Source of the DNA: an uncultured Acetatifactor sp.
Lineage (GTDB): Bacteria; Bacillota; Clostridia; Lachnospirales; Lachnospiraceae
Length of the DNA: 64,000 bases
Direction of reading: 5' to 3'
Assembly (NCBI GenBank): GCA_910585015.1
Contig: CAJUCT010000023.1
Location: forward strand, 6,453-70,452
Part shown: positions 22,434 to 31,620 of the stretch, piece by piece
Position numbering within the stretch: position 1 is the stretch's first letter
Layout of the letters: each line of letters begins with the position of its first letter
Program-made: the position numbers and the translations under genes
The notes under the pieces: generated by a model
What the model was told of the DNA's origin: nothing
Seen by the model: the letters and a program-made list of their open reading frames with translations, nothing else
Databases searched by the model: none

Positions 22434-24650
22434 ATGAAAGGCCATAGGTTTCAGGCAATAAAAAGAATGTTCTGCCTGCTTTTAATATTGGGGGTGTGCG
22501 GATCGAGTATAGCCTGCGGGGGATCCCCGCAGGTTATATCTGATCCCGAGGAGCAGCAATATCAGTATTCTATACAGATTCGTGAGATACCGAGCCCGGA
22601 TCAGGCACTCTATGAGAGCGATATTCTGGAGGGCCATGAGGACTGCCAGGTACTGGAGAGGAACCGTGTCTACCAGAGCGGCAGTATCTATCGGTTTCTG
22701 GCCATTGTGAATGAAGATGAAAACAACTTCTACTATGAAAATGTTTTACAGATTTTCCGTGAGGAAACCTGGAGATGGGAACAGATTCCGCTGTCTGGAG
22801 AGGGTTGGATAGAAGAGAGGGCGATTTCTATAAACGCTTTGGCGGGTGCCACAAAAGAAGGGGCTTTCCTGCGGCTTACGGACTACTATGCGGAGGGGGG
22901 AGAACAGGGCTTTCTGGGATATTTTGACGGGAGCGAGGGAAAACTTCTGATGGAATGGCCCAAGGAGGCGGAGGAAGCCTTCGTCTGTCAGGATCAGAAG
23001 CAGAATATCTATTTTGTTGATGATTTTGGGGGAACCATCTACGCCTATGACAAAAATGGGAAACAATTGAGGCAGTCCTCGCTGAACGCTTATCTGAGAG
23101 GAGGTATCTGTCACCCGGTGACAGGGGCCATGCTCTGGTACGGGAATGAGGATGATCAGCTGCGGCTTTGGGAGGATGCGGGCAAACCGTCCTCCTATGA
23201 ACTGATCAAAGTGGTGGCGCCCTATGAGTCCTTAATAACCTGTGGACCGGATGGCGTTTTGTATTACGCGGACGCGCAGGCCGTATGGGTGTCTGGGGAC
23301 ACTCCCCGGCAGGTGCTGAATTTTAGCGACAGCGGTTATAGACCGCAGGAACTTCACAGTATCCAGCTGCGGGAGGACGGGGATATTCTGTGTCATGCAA
23401 CATTGGATGGGACTCTGTGCCTTATGACCCTGCATCGGCTTATGGAGGGTGAGACAAACGAGCAGCAGGAGATTCTTCTGTATGGATACGGCGATACATT
23501 CCTGCAACAGATTGTCACCCGGTTTAACCGTCAAAATTCACAGTACCATATTACTATTCAGGACCCCACGGAGGATTCCCGGGCTTTCATGGAGATTGCC
23601 AGCGGAAAGGGACCGGACTTGTTTTTTCTTTCACCCCTTGAGGCAAAAGAGTATGCCAGAGAGGGCTATATTCGAGACATGGAAGGGATTATTGATGATC
23701 CTTCTCTTTTTTTGAACGCAGCGCTGGAGAATGGCAGGGTGGATGGGGTCACTTACGGCATCCCTTATTCCTGTACTTTATATAGTCTTGTTTTCTCTCA
23801 GAAAGTTGCGGGAGACCGTCAATCTTGGACCGTGGAAGAGATGATGAAGGCCGTGCGGGAGTCGGAGGCTAAGACGTTGTATTGGTATTTTTCGCAGAAT
23901 AATGCCTATAGCATTGTACTGCAATGCGGACTTTATGACAATGAGAACACAGCTTACATAGACTGGAAAGCCGGGGAAAGCCATCTGGACGAACAGCCCT
24001 TTATGGAACTGCTTAAATTTGCCAAAGAGTATGGGGACAACGGGGATTATGATTCCGCGGAAGTTCTCTCCAAGCTGCAGGGGGGTGAAATCGCAGGACT
24101 TGAGCTTCATCTGTGGAAACCGGGACAACTGGACTATGCAGAGACTTGTTTTGCAGGAAAAGCTTCCTATGTGGGATATCCCACCAGTACCGGGAAAAAG
24201 GGAGTCTATGTCCGGGCAGACTGCCTGTATGTAAATCAGGCCACGGACAAGCTGGAGGGAATCAGGGAGTTTATGCGGTTCATGTTGACAAAGGAGGCCC
24301 AGAATTTATGTATGGCGGATGGGAATAGCTTTATTATGCCCATTCGGCTTAACACGATTTTTGATCTGGTGGAACAGGAGCGAAAAAAGGCGGAAGAGGC
24401 GTTAGAACCGTTGTATTACGATGATGGATATATCGTCTGGCAGGAGGACGGCCTTAGTCAGGAACAGCTTGGGATTTTAGAAGAACTGCTTGAGCAGGCG
24501 CAGCCCTACAGATTTTATGCCATGGAACTGGAAAGTATATTGGAGGAGGAACTGGAACCCTATTTGTCCGGGGACAGATCACTGGAAGAAACGGTGGAGA
24601 TTCTGGACAACCGGGTACAGGTGTATTTGGATGAAAGGGGTACGGATTAG
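22434..24650 (+). CDS. extracellular solute-binding lipoprotein (family 1) with N-terminal propeller-like region
   Basis: A 738-residue lipoprotein with lipobox SSIAC (Cys28). Residues of about 40-345 are beta-rich with repeated Trp/Tyr/Asp-Gly strands (VLYYADAQAVWVSGDTPRQV), suggesting a beta-propeller. From about 350 it resembles ABC solute-binding proteins of family 1 (YGYGDTFLQQIVTRFNRQNS, GPDLFFLSPLEAKEYA, MADGNSFIMPIR). Normal family 1 proteins are about 420 residues, so this is a fusion. No permease or ATPase gene adjoins, so it may work with remote transporters or as a sensor. Start follows GAGGGT. The propeller call is inferred from strand pattern only. Confidence 0.8.
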   Translation: MKGHRFQAIKRMFCLLLILGVCGSSIACGGSPQVISDPEEQQYQYSIQIREIPSPDQALYESDILEGHEDCQVLERNRVYQSGSIYRFLAIVNEDENNFYYENVLQIFREETWRWEQIPLSGEGWIEERAISINALAGATKEGAFLRLTDYYAEGGEQGFLGYFDGSEGKLLMEWPKEAEEAFVCQDQKQNIYFVDDFGGTIYAYDKNGKQLRQSSLNAYLRGGICHPVTGAMLWYGNEDDQLRLWEDAGKPSSYELIKVVAPYESLITCGPDGVLYYADAQAVWVSGDTPRQVLNFSDSGYRPQELHSIQLREDGDILCHATLDGTLCLMTLHRLMEGETNEQQEILLYGYGDTFLQQIVTRFNRQNSQYHITIQDPTEDSRAFMEIASGKGPDLFFLSPLEAKEYAREGYIRDMEGIIDDPSLFLNAALENGRVDGVTYGIPYSCTLYSLVFSQKVAGDRQSWTVEEMMKAVRESEAKTLYWYFSQNNAYSIVLQCGLYDNENTAYIDWKAGESHLDEQPFMELLKFAKEYGDNGDYDSAEVLSKLQGGEIAGLELHLWKPGQLDYAETCFAGKASYVGYPTSTGKKGVYVRADCLYVNQATDKLEGIREFMRFMLTKEAQNLCMADGNSFIMPIRLNTIFDLVEQERKKAEEALEPLYYDDGYIVWQEDGLSQEQLGILEELLEQAQPYRFYAMELESILEEELEPYLSGDRSLEETVEILDNRVQVYLDERGTD

Positions 24651-24721
24651 GAGAAGTCGGGAAACCCTGCGTTCGCTGGAGAAGTGACGCCTCTGGAGCG
24701 AAGCGGACGATAAGCTGCGAG

Positions 24722-24766
24722 AAAAAATAATGCGGTATCTCCCGAACGGAGGGGGATACCGCATTT
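24722..24766 (-). terminator. terminator of the sufC-sufB operon
   Basis: On the minus strand AATGCGGTATC pairs with GATACCGCATT (24729-24739 with 24755-24765) and is followed by a run of T (AAAAAA at 24722-24727 on the plus strand). It could also slow readthrough from the lipoprotein gene. Confidence 0.75.
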
Positions 24767-24787
24767 GACTATACTGGTCGATGACGG

Positions 24788-25705
24788 TTATTTCAGGAAC
24801 CCGTTGACAATCTGAGCCTCGGCCTGTGCCTCGGTCAGTCCCAGGGTCATCAGCTTGACGATTTGCTCTCCGGCGATCTTGCCGATGGCGGCCTCATGAA
24901 TCAATTCCGCATCCAGATGGTTGGCCGTGATCTCCGGAACGGCGCTGATTTTGGCATTGTCCATGATGATGGCGTCGCATTCGGAATGTCCTACGCAGCG
25001 GTTGTTGCCATTGATTTTCGCAAGGAACAACTGCCGGGAGTCATCCCTTGCCACTGCCCGGGAGATCACATTGGCGCTGGAACCTTCCCCGTTTAAATCT
25101 ACATCAAAGGAAGTCTCCGCATACTGCTTCCCGTGGGTCATCAATTTTTCGGTGACAATGATCTTGGCCCCCTCCGCCAGAGTGGCCCGGGTGGAGCGTT
25201 TCGTGGAATCCACCCCCCGGATCTGCACGGTTTCCAACTCCATGAAGCTGTTTTCCTGTAGTTCCACCACAGTCTCAGGATTCATGATCCGTTCTCCGGT
25301 TCCCTCTCCGGAGCCGTAGTGCTTCTCCACATACTTCACATGGGAATTTTTTCCGATATAGAAGGTGTGGATTCCGTCATGCTTGGACATCTGGTCACCG
25401 CTGTTGTGGATGCCACAGCCTGCCACAATGGTCACATCGCAGTCGTCTCCGATGTAAAAATCATTATAGACCATCTCGGTCAATCCGCTCTGGCTAAGCA
25501 CCACAGGAATGTGTACGCTTTCTTTCTTTGTGCCGGGCTTTATAACGATATCAATGCCCGATTTGTCCGGCTTGGTGACGATATCAATATGTGCAGTGGT
25601 GCTTCGGGCCACGGCTTCGCCATTGGCCCGGATATTATAGGCCCCGGCGGGCATCTCGTGCAGCCCCGCTACCTGCTCTAGCAGTTCTTTCTGTATTGCA
25701 TCCAT
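24788..25705 (-). CDS. sufB: SufB/SufD-family Fe-S cluster assembly scaffold
   Basis: A 305-residue scaffold of the SufB/SufD family, shorter than classical SufB (about 470). Conserved parts include HNSGDQMSKHDGIHTFYIG, KYVEKHYGSGEGTGERIMNP and the C-terminal core GHSECDAIIMDNAKISAVPE with the conserved Cys, then LDAELIHEAAIGKIAGEQIV. With sufC next to it and no sufD, sufS or sufU here, this is the two-gene minimal SUF-like arrangement (SmsCB) known from archaea and some Clostridia. It would build Fe-S clusters in the cytosol. GGGGGT precedes the start. sufC lies upstream with a 76-bp gap containing a possible decayed element A. Confidence 0.9.
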   Translation of the reverse strand: MDAIQKELLEQVAGLHEMPAGAYNIRANGEAVARSTTAHIDIVTKPDKSGIDIVIKPGTKKESVHIPVVLSQSGLTEMVYNDFYIGDDCDVTIVAGCGIHNSGDQMSKHDGIHTFYIGKNSHVKYVEKHYGSGEGTGERIMNPETVVELQENSFMELETVQIRGVDSTKRSTRATLAEGAKIIVTEKLMTHGKQYAETSFDVDLNGEGSSANVISRAVARDDSRQLFLAKINGNNRCVGHSECDAIIMDNAKISAVPEITANHLDAELIHEAAIGKIAGEQIVKLMTLGLTEAQAEAQIVNGFLK

Positions 25706-25725
25706 GACAAAATACCCCCTTAATT

Positions 25726-25790
25726 AGAGTTTTACATGTTCCCTGCTCTGACGACATCATTTCGGTCGGGCAGAGTGTGTCTCACTGTAT
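25726..25790 (-). repeat. possible decayed element A between sufC and sufB
   Basis: In sense orientation the end CAGGGAACATGTAAAACTCT resembles the 3' arm of element A (GGGAACATGCGGAACTCT) and lies just before sufB. The 5' arm and the core are not recognisable, so this is only a tentative member. Confidence 0.3.
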
Positions 25791-26513
25791 TTCCTGGTAA
25801 AAGCGGCAGCTGCCTGTATCCTGCAGCAGTTCCGGCAGAATATTTTCCCTGCGGCCCTGGGCTTTTACCTGTCCGTCGGCGATCACCACAATCTCGTCCG
25901 CAATATTCAGAATGCGCTCCTGGTGGGAGATGATGATCAGAGAGCGGTCAGAATCAATGTCGTGCAGATCCTCAAAGACCTTGATCAGATTGTTAAAACT
26001 CCACAGGTCAATGCCCGCCTCCGGCTCGTCAAATACGGACAGAGCAGTGTTTCGCGCAAGCACGGTGGCAATTTCAATGCGCTTCAACTCTCCGCCGGAT
26101 AAGCTGGCGTCCACATCCCGGTTGATATAGTCTCTGGCGCAGAGTCCTACCTTGGACAGATACTCGCAGGCCCCGGCGGTGGAGAGAGCATCCCCGGCGG
26201 CCAAGGTAATCAGGTCCTTGACTTTGATCCCCTTGAAGCGCACGGGCTGCTGAAAGGCAAAGCTGATGCCGCATTTGGCACGCTCGGTAATGGAAAGTTC
26301 AGTGATATCCTGTCCGTTAAAAAGAATCCGGCCACCGGTGGGCTTCTCTATACCCATGATCAATTTGGCCAGGGTGGACTTGCCTCCGCCGTTGGGTCCG
26401 GTAATGACAATGAAGCGGTGGTTATCAATAGTCAGATTTAAGTTTTTGATAATCTCTTTCCGGGAGTCGGACTCATCCGCCACCTGAAAGGAGAGGTTCT
26501 CTAATTGCAGCAT
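25782..26513 (-). CDS. sufC: Fe-S cluster assembly ATPase
   Basis: A 243-residue ABC-type ATPase that powers SufB-scaffold assembly. Walker A is GPNGGGKSTL, the Q-loop region reads SFAFQQPVRF, the signature is LSGGELKR, Walker B is ALSVFDEPEAGID and the switch His is IIISHQERIL. The family usually reads DEiDSGLD; DEPEAGID is a variant seen in the minimal two-gene systems. Start at 26513 (MLQLENLSFQV) follows GGAGG; a 38-residue upstream extension is unlikely. First gene of the sufC-sufB operon; a minus-strand TATAAT at 26638-26633 is a likely -10 box. Confidence 0.93.
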   Translation of the reverse strand: MLQLENLSFQVADESDSRKEIIKNLNLTIDNHRFIVITGPNGGGKSTLAKLIMGIEKPTGGRILFNGQDITELSITERAKCGISFAFQQPVRFKGIKVKDLITLAAGDALSTAGACEYLSKVGLCARDYINRDVDASLSGGELKRIEIATVLARNTALSVFDEPEAGIDLWSFNNLIKVFEDLHDIDSDRSLIIISHQERILNIADEIVVIADGQVKAQGRRENILPELLQDTGSCRFYQEIQ

Positions 26514-26702
26514 ATATACCTCCTGGAATCTATAAAGCATCCTTCTTGCGCATGCACAGCGCCTGCCTAAGGGATACCGCCGGCGCTTAACATCGGCAGC
26601 GGCGGGAGCCTGGGCATTAGCGCACACTGATCATTATAGCATATTCTTGAAAAAATAACAGAGAAAATCATATTTATTCTACCATTTTGAAAAAAAGCAT
26701 GT

Positions 26703-26708
26703 TATAAT
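26703..26708 (+). promoter_or_regulatory. candidate -10 box of the chemoreceptor gene
   Basis: TATAAT at 26703-26708, 63 bp before the start codon. No good -35 box is seen at standard spacing, so it may need an activator. Confidence 0.4.
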
Positions 26709-26771
26709 ACGAAAGTACCAGTTTTTGTTTTTTCGGAGACAAACAGAAAGTCTATTTTTTGGAGGGCGGAA

Positions 26772-28241
26772 ATGAAACTATCAGAAAAAGCGTATATTAA
26801 CAGGGCGGCTCTTTGGTGTCACACGTTCATAGATGTGGTGCTTGCTCTCGCCTACATGCTGGAGTTGTTTAAGGGCGCCAGATCAATAGGTTACATATGT
26901 GTGTTTACCGCACTGTGCATTGTGCCGATTATTGTGGAATGGCTGTTGTATAAAAAGAATCCGGAGAGTAAGGCTATCATGCATGTGATAGGCGTGTTAT
27001 ACGGTATACTATATGTATTTGCCATTTTCACGGCCAACAGCGTCACCAATTTTGTTTATGCCATTCCGATGTTTGTTGTCCTGCTTTTATATTCAGATGT
27101 GCGTTTCAGCGCTCTGTACTGTGGGACCCTCTGCCTGCTTAATATATTGGATATCGTATATGTGGCGATGACTGTGGGCTATGCATCTGACCAGATTGCG
27201 GATGTGGAAATCCGGGCAACCAGTATTATACTGATTGCGGTATATTGTGTTATAACTACGGTGTGCCTGAATAAGCTCAACAGGAACAAGCTGGATAATC
27301 TGAATGAGGAAAAGAATAAGTCCACACAGATGCTGAACAACACACTGCAGCTGGCGGAACGGATCAGCCAGGGGATTGAGCAGGTGACAGAGAAGATGGA
27401 ACAGCTCGATCAGTCGGTGGTACATATCCAGGGGTCCATGAAGGAGGTAACCCAGGGAAGCACGGAGACGGCGGATTCGGTACAGCAGCAGATAGATCGC
27501 ACAGGGGAGATCCTGAACCATATCGCAAAGGTGAAGGAAAATGCGGAGAGCATCGACCGGGGCGTGGACGATGCGGCGGGAATGATCCAGAGCGGTCAGA
27601 AAAATGTTGACGCGATGACGGAGCAGGTGAAGAAGTCCATAGAAGCTAATAACACGGTGATCAGCAAGATGGAAGACCTGAGCGTACAGACAGAGAAGAT
27701 GAATACCATTATTGAGATGATTACCGGCATCACCAGCCAGACCAGTCTTTTGGCATTGAACGCCAGTATTGAGGCCGCCAGGGCAGGCGATGCGGGGCGG
27801 GGGTTTGCAGTGGTGGCGGGAGAGATATCATCCCTTGCCAATCAGACCCAGTCAGCAACCGTCAGTATCACAGAACTTATCCAAAACATCAATGCCGAAC
27901 TCAAGGAGGTATCCGAGGCCATTGACCTGGTGACAGGCAGCAACAAGTCCCATGCCGTGACGGCCAGGGAGGTTCGGGGCAGCTTTGAAAAGATTGCCGA
28001 GATGACCCAAAATATCGGGCGGCAGACCAGTGCCATGAGGGATACCGTGATGGAGCTGGAGACGGCCAATGCCGGTATCGTGGAGAGCATTCAGACTATC
28101 TCCGCAATCACGGAGGAAGTATCCGCACATTCCAGCGAGACCTATGCAGCCTGTGAGAGGAACAGCAGCATGGTATCCGAGGTAACGGCCATTGTGGAGA
28201 ATTTGAATGAGGAAACGAAAAAAATTGAAAAAAGCTATTGA
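26772..28241 (+). CDS. methyl-accepting chemotaxis protein, multi-TM sensor
   Basis: An intact 489-residue chemoreceptor. The N-terminal half has about six membrane helices (VVLALAYMLELF, YICVFTALCIVPIIVEWLLY, VIGVLYGILYVFAIF, NFVYAIPMFVVLLLY and two more) and no periplasmic domain, so the signal is likely sensed in the membrane. A coiled coil follows from about residue 175 and the signalling hairpin tip is SLLALNASIEAARAGDAGRG. No HAMP domain is evident. The ligand is unknown. GGAGGG precedes the start. The neighbouring chemoreceptor at 21409 is broken. Confidence 0.93.
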   Translation: MKLSEKAYINRAALWCHTFIDVVLALAYMLELFKGARSIGYICVFTALCIVPIIVEWLLYKKNPESKAIMHVIGVLYGILYVFAIFTANSVTNFVYAIPMFVVLLLYSDVRFSALYCGTLCLLNILDIVYVAMTVGYASDQIADVEIRATSIILIAVYCVITTVCLNKLNRNKLDNLNEEKNKSTQMLNNTLQLAERISQGIEQVTEKMEQLDQSVVHIQGSMKEVTQGSTETADSVQQQIDRTGEILNHIAKVKENAESIDRGVDDAAGMIQSGQKNVDAMTEQVKKSIEANNTVISKMEDLSVQTEKMNTIIEMITGITSQTSLLALNASIEAARAGDAGRGFAVVAGEISSLANQTQSATVSITELIQNINAELKEVSEAIDLVTGSNKSHAVTAREVRGSFEKIAEMTQNIGRQTSAMRDTVMELETANAGIVESIQTISAITEEVSAHSSETYAACERNSSMVSEVTAIVENLNEETKKIEKSY

Positions 28242-28296
28242 CATTTGAACTGGAATTTAGTAATATATTTAATGTTGCAGGGAATAATTGCAGCAT

Positions 28297-28370
28297 GTGC
28301 GTTTAGCTCAGCTGGATAGAGCGTTTGGCTACGGACCAAAAGGTCGGGGGTTCGAATCCTCTAACGCACG
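28297..28370 (+). tRNA. tRNA-Arg (anticodon ACG)
   Basis: A 74-nt cloverleaf. Acceptor GTGCGTT pairs with AACGCAC, the D stem is GCTC/GAGC, the anticodon stem is TTTGG/CCAAA around loop CTACGGA with anticodon ACG at 28331-28333, and the T loop is GGTTCGAATCC. The discriminator is G and CCA is not encoded. A34 would be edited to inosine to read CGU, CGC and CGA. Confidence 0.97.
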
Positions 28371-28377
28371 GTATTTT

Positions 28378-28423
28378 AAAAGCCGAAATTCGTTGACAAT
28401 TCAACGTATTCCGGCTTTTTTTT
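28378..28423 (+). terminator. terminator of tRNA-Arg
   Basis: AAAAGCCG pairs with CGGCTTTT across an imperfect arm (GAAATTCGTTG/CAACGTATTCC), followed by a run of T to 28423. Confidence 0.85.
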
Positions 28424-28500
28424 GCGCGTATTTTTTACTCGGTTTACTGTTTGGTGTCGGCCCGGAAAGTATTCCTTATGAAAATATAAACAATATGTAT

Positions 28501-28529
28501 TTGAAGAATAGTAGAGACTGTGTTATACT
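28501..28529 (+). promoter_or_regulatory. leuB promoter
   Basis: TTGAAG (28501-28506) and TATACT (28524-28529), 17-bp spacing. The leader of about 70 nt holds no T-box that I can see. Confidence 0.6.
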
Positions 28530-28605
28530 GTTTAGAAAAATAATCTCCTCTTATACCCAAGGCGGGAAACGGGGCGGTTACGGAATATAATAGTAGGAGG
28601 AAGCT

Positions 28606-29709
28606 ATGGAACTGAAGATTACCTGTATTCCCGGGGACGGAATCGGCCCGGAGATTGTGTCGGAAGCAAAAAAAGTGCTTGAAAAGGTGGCCGATAAGTA
28701 CGGCCATGTGATGAAGTTTACGGATATTCTGATGGGCGGCGCGTCCATTGATGTGCATGGGGTGCCCCTGACGGCGGAGGCGGTGACCACGGCCAAGGCG
28801 GCGGATGCGGTGCTGATGGGTTCCATCGGCGGCAATACCACCACCTCCCCCTGGTACAAGCTGCCTCCCAATCTGCGCCCGGAGGCGGGTCTGCTCAAGA
28901 TCCGCAAGGAACTGAATCTGTTTGCCAATCTGCGGCCTGCGGTACTCTATGATGAACTTGCGGCGGCCTGTCCTCTGAAGGAGGAGATCAGCGGAGCCGG
29001 ATTTGATATGATGATTATGCGGGAACTCACGGGCGGTCTGTATTTCGGTGAGCGCAGGACCGTGGAGGAAAACGGTGTGCGCAAGGCCGTTGACACCTTG
29101 ACTTATGACGAGAACGAGATTCGCCGGATTGCCATTAAAGGCTTTGATATTGCCATGAAGCGCCGTAAAAAAGTGACCAGCGTGGACAAGGCCAATGTGC
29201 TGGATTCCTCCAGGCTCTGGAGAGCAGTGGTGGAAGAGGTGGCAAAGGATTACCCGGAGGTGACTCTGGAGCATATGCTGGTGGATAATTGCGCCATGCA
29301 GCTGGTAAAGGATCCCGCGCAGTTTGACGTGATTCTGACGGAGAATATGTTCGGCGATATCCTGTCCGACGAGGCCAGCATGGTGACCGGATCCATCGGT
29401 ATGCTGGCCAGCGCCAGCCTGAACGATACGAAGTTTGGCCTGTATGAGCCCAGCGGCGGATCCGCCCCGGACATTGCGGGTAAAGGCATTGCCAATCCCA
29501 TCGCCACGATCCTCAGCGCCGCCATGATGCTGCGGTACTCCTTTGACCTGGATAGGGAGGCCGATGCGGTGGAGGCAGCGGTGAAACAGGTGCTGACGGA
29601 AGGGTACAGAACCATCGACATTATGCCCCAGAAGGGGGAGGAGACCACGGGGAACATCACCCAGGTGGGCACTGCCCGGATGGGTGACTTGATTGCGGAG
29701 AGAATATAG
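28606..29709 (+). CDS. leuB: 3-isopropylmalate dehydrogenase
   Basis: NAD-dependent oxidative decarboxylation of 3-isopropylmalate in leucine synthesis. At 367 residues it has the normal length. Signatures: IPGDGIGPEIV at the N-terminus, the LeuB-type ELTGGLYFGERR, KANVLDSSRLWR, VDNCAMQLV, the metal-binding ENMFGDILSDEASM, and EPSGGSAPDIAGKGIANP. GGAGG precedes the start. It leads a leuB-ilvD-ilvB cluster; leuA, leuCD, ilvC and ilvN are not in the window. Confidence 0.97.
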   Translation: MELKITCIPGDGIGPEIVSEAKKVLEKVADKYGHVMKFTDILMGGASIDVHGVPLTAEAVTTAKAADAVLMGSIGGNTTTSPWYKLPPNLRPEAGLLKIRKELNLFANLRPAVLYDELAAACPLKEEISGAGFDMMIMRELTGGLYFGERRTVEENGVRKAVDTLTYDENEIRRIAIKGFDIAMKRRKKVTSVDKANVLDSSRLWRAVVEEVAKDYPEVTLEHMLVDNCAMQLVKDPAQFDVILTENMFGDILSDEASMVTGSIGMLASASLNDTKFGLYEPSGGSAPDIAGKGIANPIATILSAAMMLRYSFDLDREADAVEAAVKQVLTEGYRTIDIMPQKGEETTGNITQVGTARMGDLIAERI

Positions 29710-29787
29710 AAGGGGGACGTGTGTCCCGAAGGAACGTAACCCTTTAGTGCCATCGCGCGGCGATTAATAAACAGGAGGAATCACAAT

Positions 29788-31452
29788 ATGATGACAAGCG
29801 ACAACGCGAGAGCCGGTATGCAGCAGGCACCGGCCAGAAGTCTTTTTAATGCCCTGGGCTTTACCCAGGAGGAGATGAAGAAACCCATGGTGGGCATCGT
29901 CAGTTCTTACAATGAGATCGTGCCCGGCCATATGAATATTGACAAGATCGTGGACGCAGTGAAGCTGGGCGTGGCAGAGGCGGGCGGAGTACCTGTGGTA
30001 TTCCCTGCCATAGCGGTGTGCGACGGCATTGCCATGGGCCATGTGGGCATGAAGTACTCTCTGGTGACCCGGGATCTGATTGCGGATTCCACAGAGTGTA
30101 TGGCCATCGCTCATCAGTTTGACGCCCTGGTGATGGTGCCTAACTGTGACAAGAACGTGCCGGGCCTGCTGATGGCAGCGGCAAGGCTGAATCTGCCCAC
30201 GGTGTTTGTATCCGGCGGCCCCATGCTGGCGGGACATGTAAAAGGGCAGAAAAGAAGCCTGTCCTCTATGTTTGAGGCGGTGGGATCCTACGCGGCGGGC
30301 ACCATGACCGAGGAGGACGTGTGTGAATTTGAGAACAAGGTGTGTCCTACCTGTGGTTCCTGTTCCGGCATGTACACCGCCAATTCCATGAACTGCCTGA
30401 CGGAGGCGCTGGGCATGGGCCTTGCGGGCAACGGCACCATACCGGCGGTGTACTCCGAGCGTATCAAGCTGGCGAAACATGCGGGCATGGCGGTGATGGA
30501 GATGCTGAGGCAGAATATCCGTGCCAGAGATATTATGACCAAGGAGGCAATCATGAACGCCCTGACGGTGGATATGGCCCTGGGCTGTTCCACCAACTCC
30601 ATGCTGCATCTGCCCGCCATTGCCCATGAGATCGGCTTTGATTTTGACATAAGCTTTGCCAACCCCATCAGCGAAAAGACCCCTAACCTGTGCCATCTGG
30701 CTCCGGCAGGCCCCACCTACATGGAGGACCTGAATGAGGCGGGCGGCGTGTACGCAGTGATGAAAGAACTGGCGGATATCGGTCTGCTGAACACCGATTG
30801 CATGACCGTGACCGGCAGGACCATCGGGGAAAATATCGCAAATGCGGTAAACAGGAACCCTGAGGTCATCCGTCCCGTGGAGAATCCTTACAGCAAGACC
30901 GGCGGACTGGCTGTTCTTAAGGGCAATCTTGCGCCGGACGGCTCCGTGGTGAAGCGTTCCGCCGTGGTGGAGGAGATGATGGTGCATGAAGGCCCGGCCA
31001 GAGTCTTTGACTGTGAGGAGGACGCCATCGAGGCCATCAAGAGCGGCAGGATCGTGGCGGGAGACGTGGTAGTAATCCGCTATGAGGGCCCCAAGGGCGG
31101 TCCCGGCATGAGGGAGATGCTCAATCCCACCTCCGCCATTGCGGGTATGGGTTTGGGATCCAGCGTGGCGCTGATTACCGACGGCAGATTCTCCGGCGCC
31201 TCCAGAGGCGCTTCCATCGGCCATGTATCCCCGGAGGCGGCAGTGGGCGGCCCCATGGCTCTGGTGGAGGAGGGAGATATCATCAGCATTGATATCCCCG
31301 GCCTAAAACTGGACATCAAGGTTTCCGACGAGGAGATGGCTGCCAGAAGAGCTAAATGGCAGCCCAGGCAGCCCAAGGTGACCACCGGCTATCTGGCCCG
31401 ATACGAGAAGATGGTGACCAGCGGCAACAGAGGAGCTATTCTGGAAATCTGA
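29788..31452 (+). CDS. ilvD: dihydroxy-acid dehydratase
   Basis: Dehydrates 2,3-dihydroxy-isovalerate and its methyl homologue, the third step of valine and isoleucine synthesis, with an oxygen-sensitive Fe-S cluster. The 554-residue protein has cluster cysteines in VMVPNCDKNVPG and CPTCGSCSGMYTANSMNCL, and the C-terminal DGRFSGASRGASIGHVSPEA. An AGGAGG site precedes tandem ATGs at 29788 and 29791. It is 78 bp behind leuB with no terminator, so co-transcription is likely. Confidence 0.97.
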   Translation: MMTSDNARAGMQQAPARSLFNALGFTQEEMKKPMVGIVSSYNEIVPGHMNIDKIVDAVKLGVAEAGGVPVVFPAIAVCDGIAMGHVGMKYSLVTRDLIADSTECMAIAHQFDALVMVPNCDKNVPGLLMAAARLNLPTVFVSGGPMLAGHVKGQKRSLSSMFEAVGSYAAGTMTEEDVCEFENKVCPTCGSCSGMYTANSMNCLTEALGMGLAGNGTIPAVYSERIKLAKHAGMAVMEMLRQNIRARDIMTKEAIMNALTVDMALGCSTNSMLHLPAIAHEIGFDFDISFANPISEKTPNLCHLAPAGPTYMEDLNEAGGVYAVMKELADIGLLNTDCMTVTGRTIGENIANAVNRNPEVIRPVENPYSKTGGLAVLKGNLAPDGSVVKRSAVVEEMMVHEGPARVFDCEEDAIEAIKSGRIVAGDVVVIRYEGPKGGPGMREMLNPTSAIAGMGLGSSVALITDGRFSGASRGASIGHVSPEAAVGGPMALVEEGDIISIDIPGLKLDIKVSDEEMAARRAKWQPRQPKVTTGYLARYEKMVTSGNRGAILEI

Positions 31453-31482
31453 TATATACTGCTTAACAGTTAAAATTGCCGA

Positions 31483-31582
31483 GTAACCTGACTACATAAC
31501 GCCGGCCATATACGTTTAACCAATGCAATACGGTAAATTCTGGCGTTATGTAGTATAAAATGGAATATCAGGATTCAGGTTA
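31483..31582. repeat. long inverted repeat in the ilvD-ilvB spacer
   Basis: A perfect 12-bp inverted repeat CTACATAACGCC (31492-31503) / GGCGTTATGTAG (31542-31553) is nested in a looser outer pair TAACCTGA (31483-31490) / TCAGGTTA (31575-31582). No T-run follows. It would fold in the ilvB leader and may control the ilvD/ilvB ratio, or it may be a small inserted element. Confidence 0.6.
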
Positions 31583-31620
31583 TGTATATTTAATATTGAC
31601 ATGAACAGGAGGAAGATTAC

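Noticed and set aside
29764..31224. 486-codon open frame on the minus strand
   Set aside because: It is antisense to ilvD; composition (His/Gly/Arg-rich) is typical of a shadow frame.
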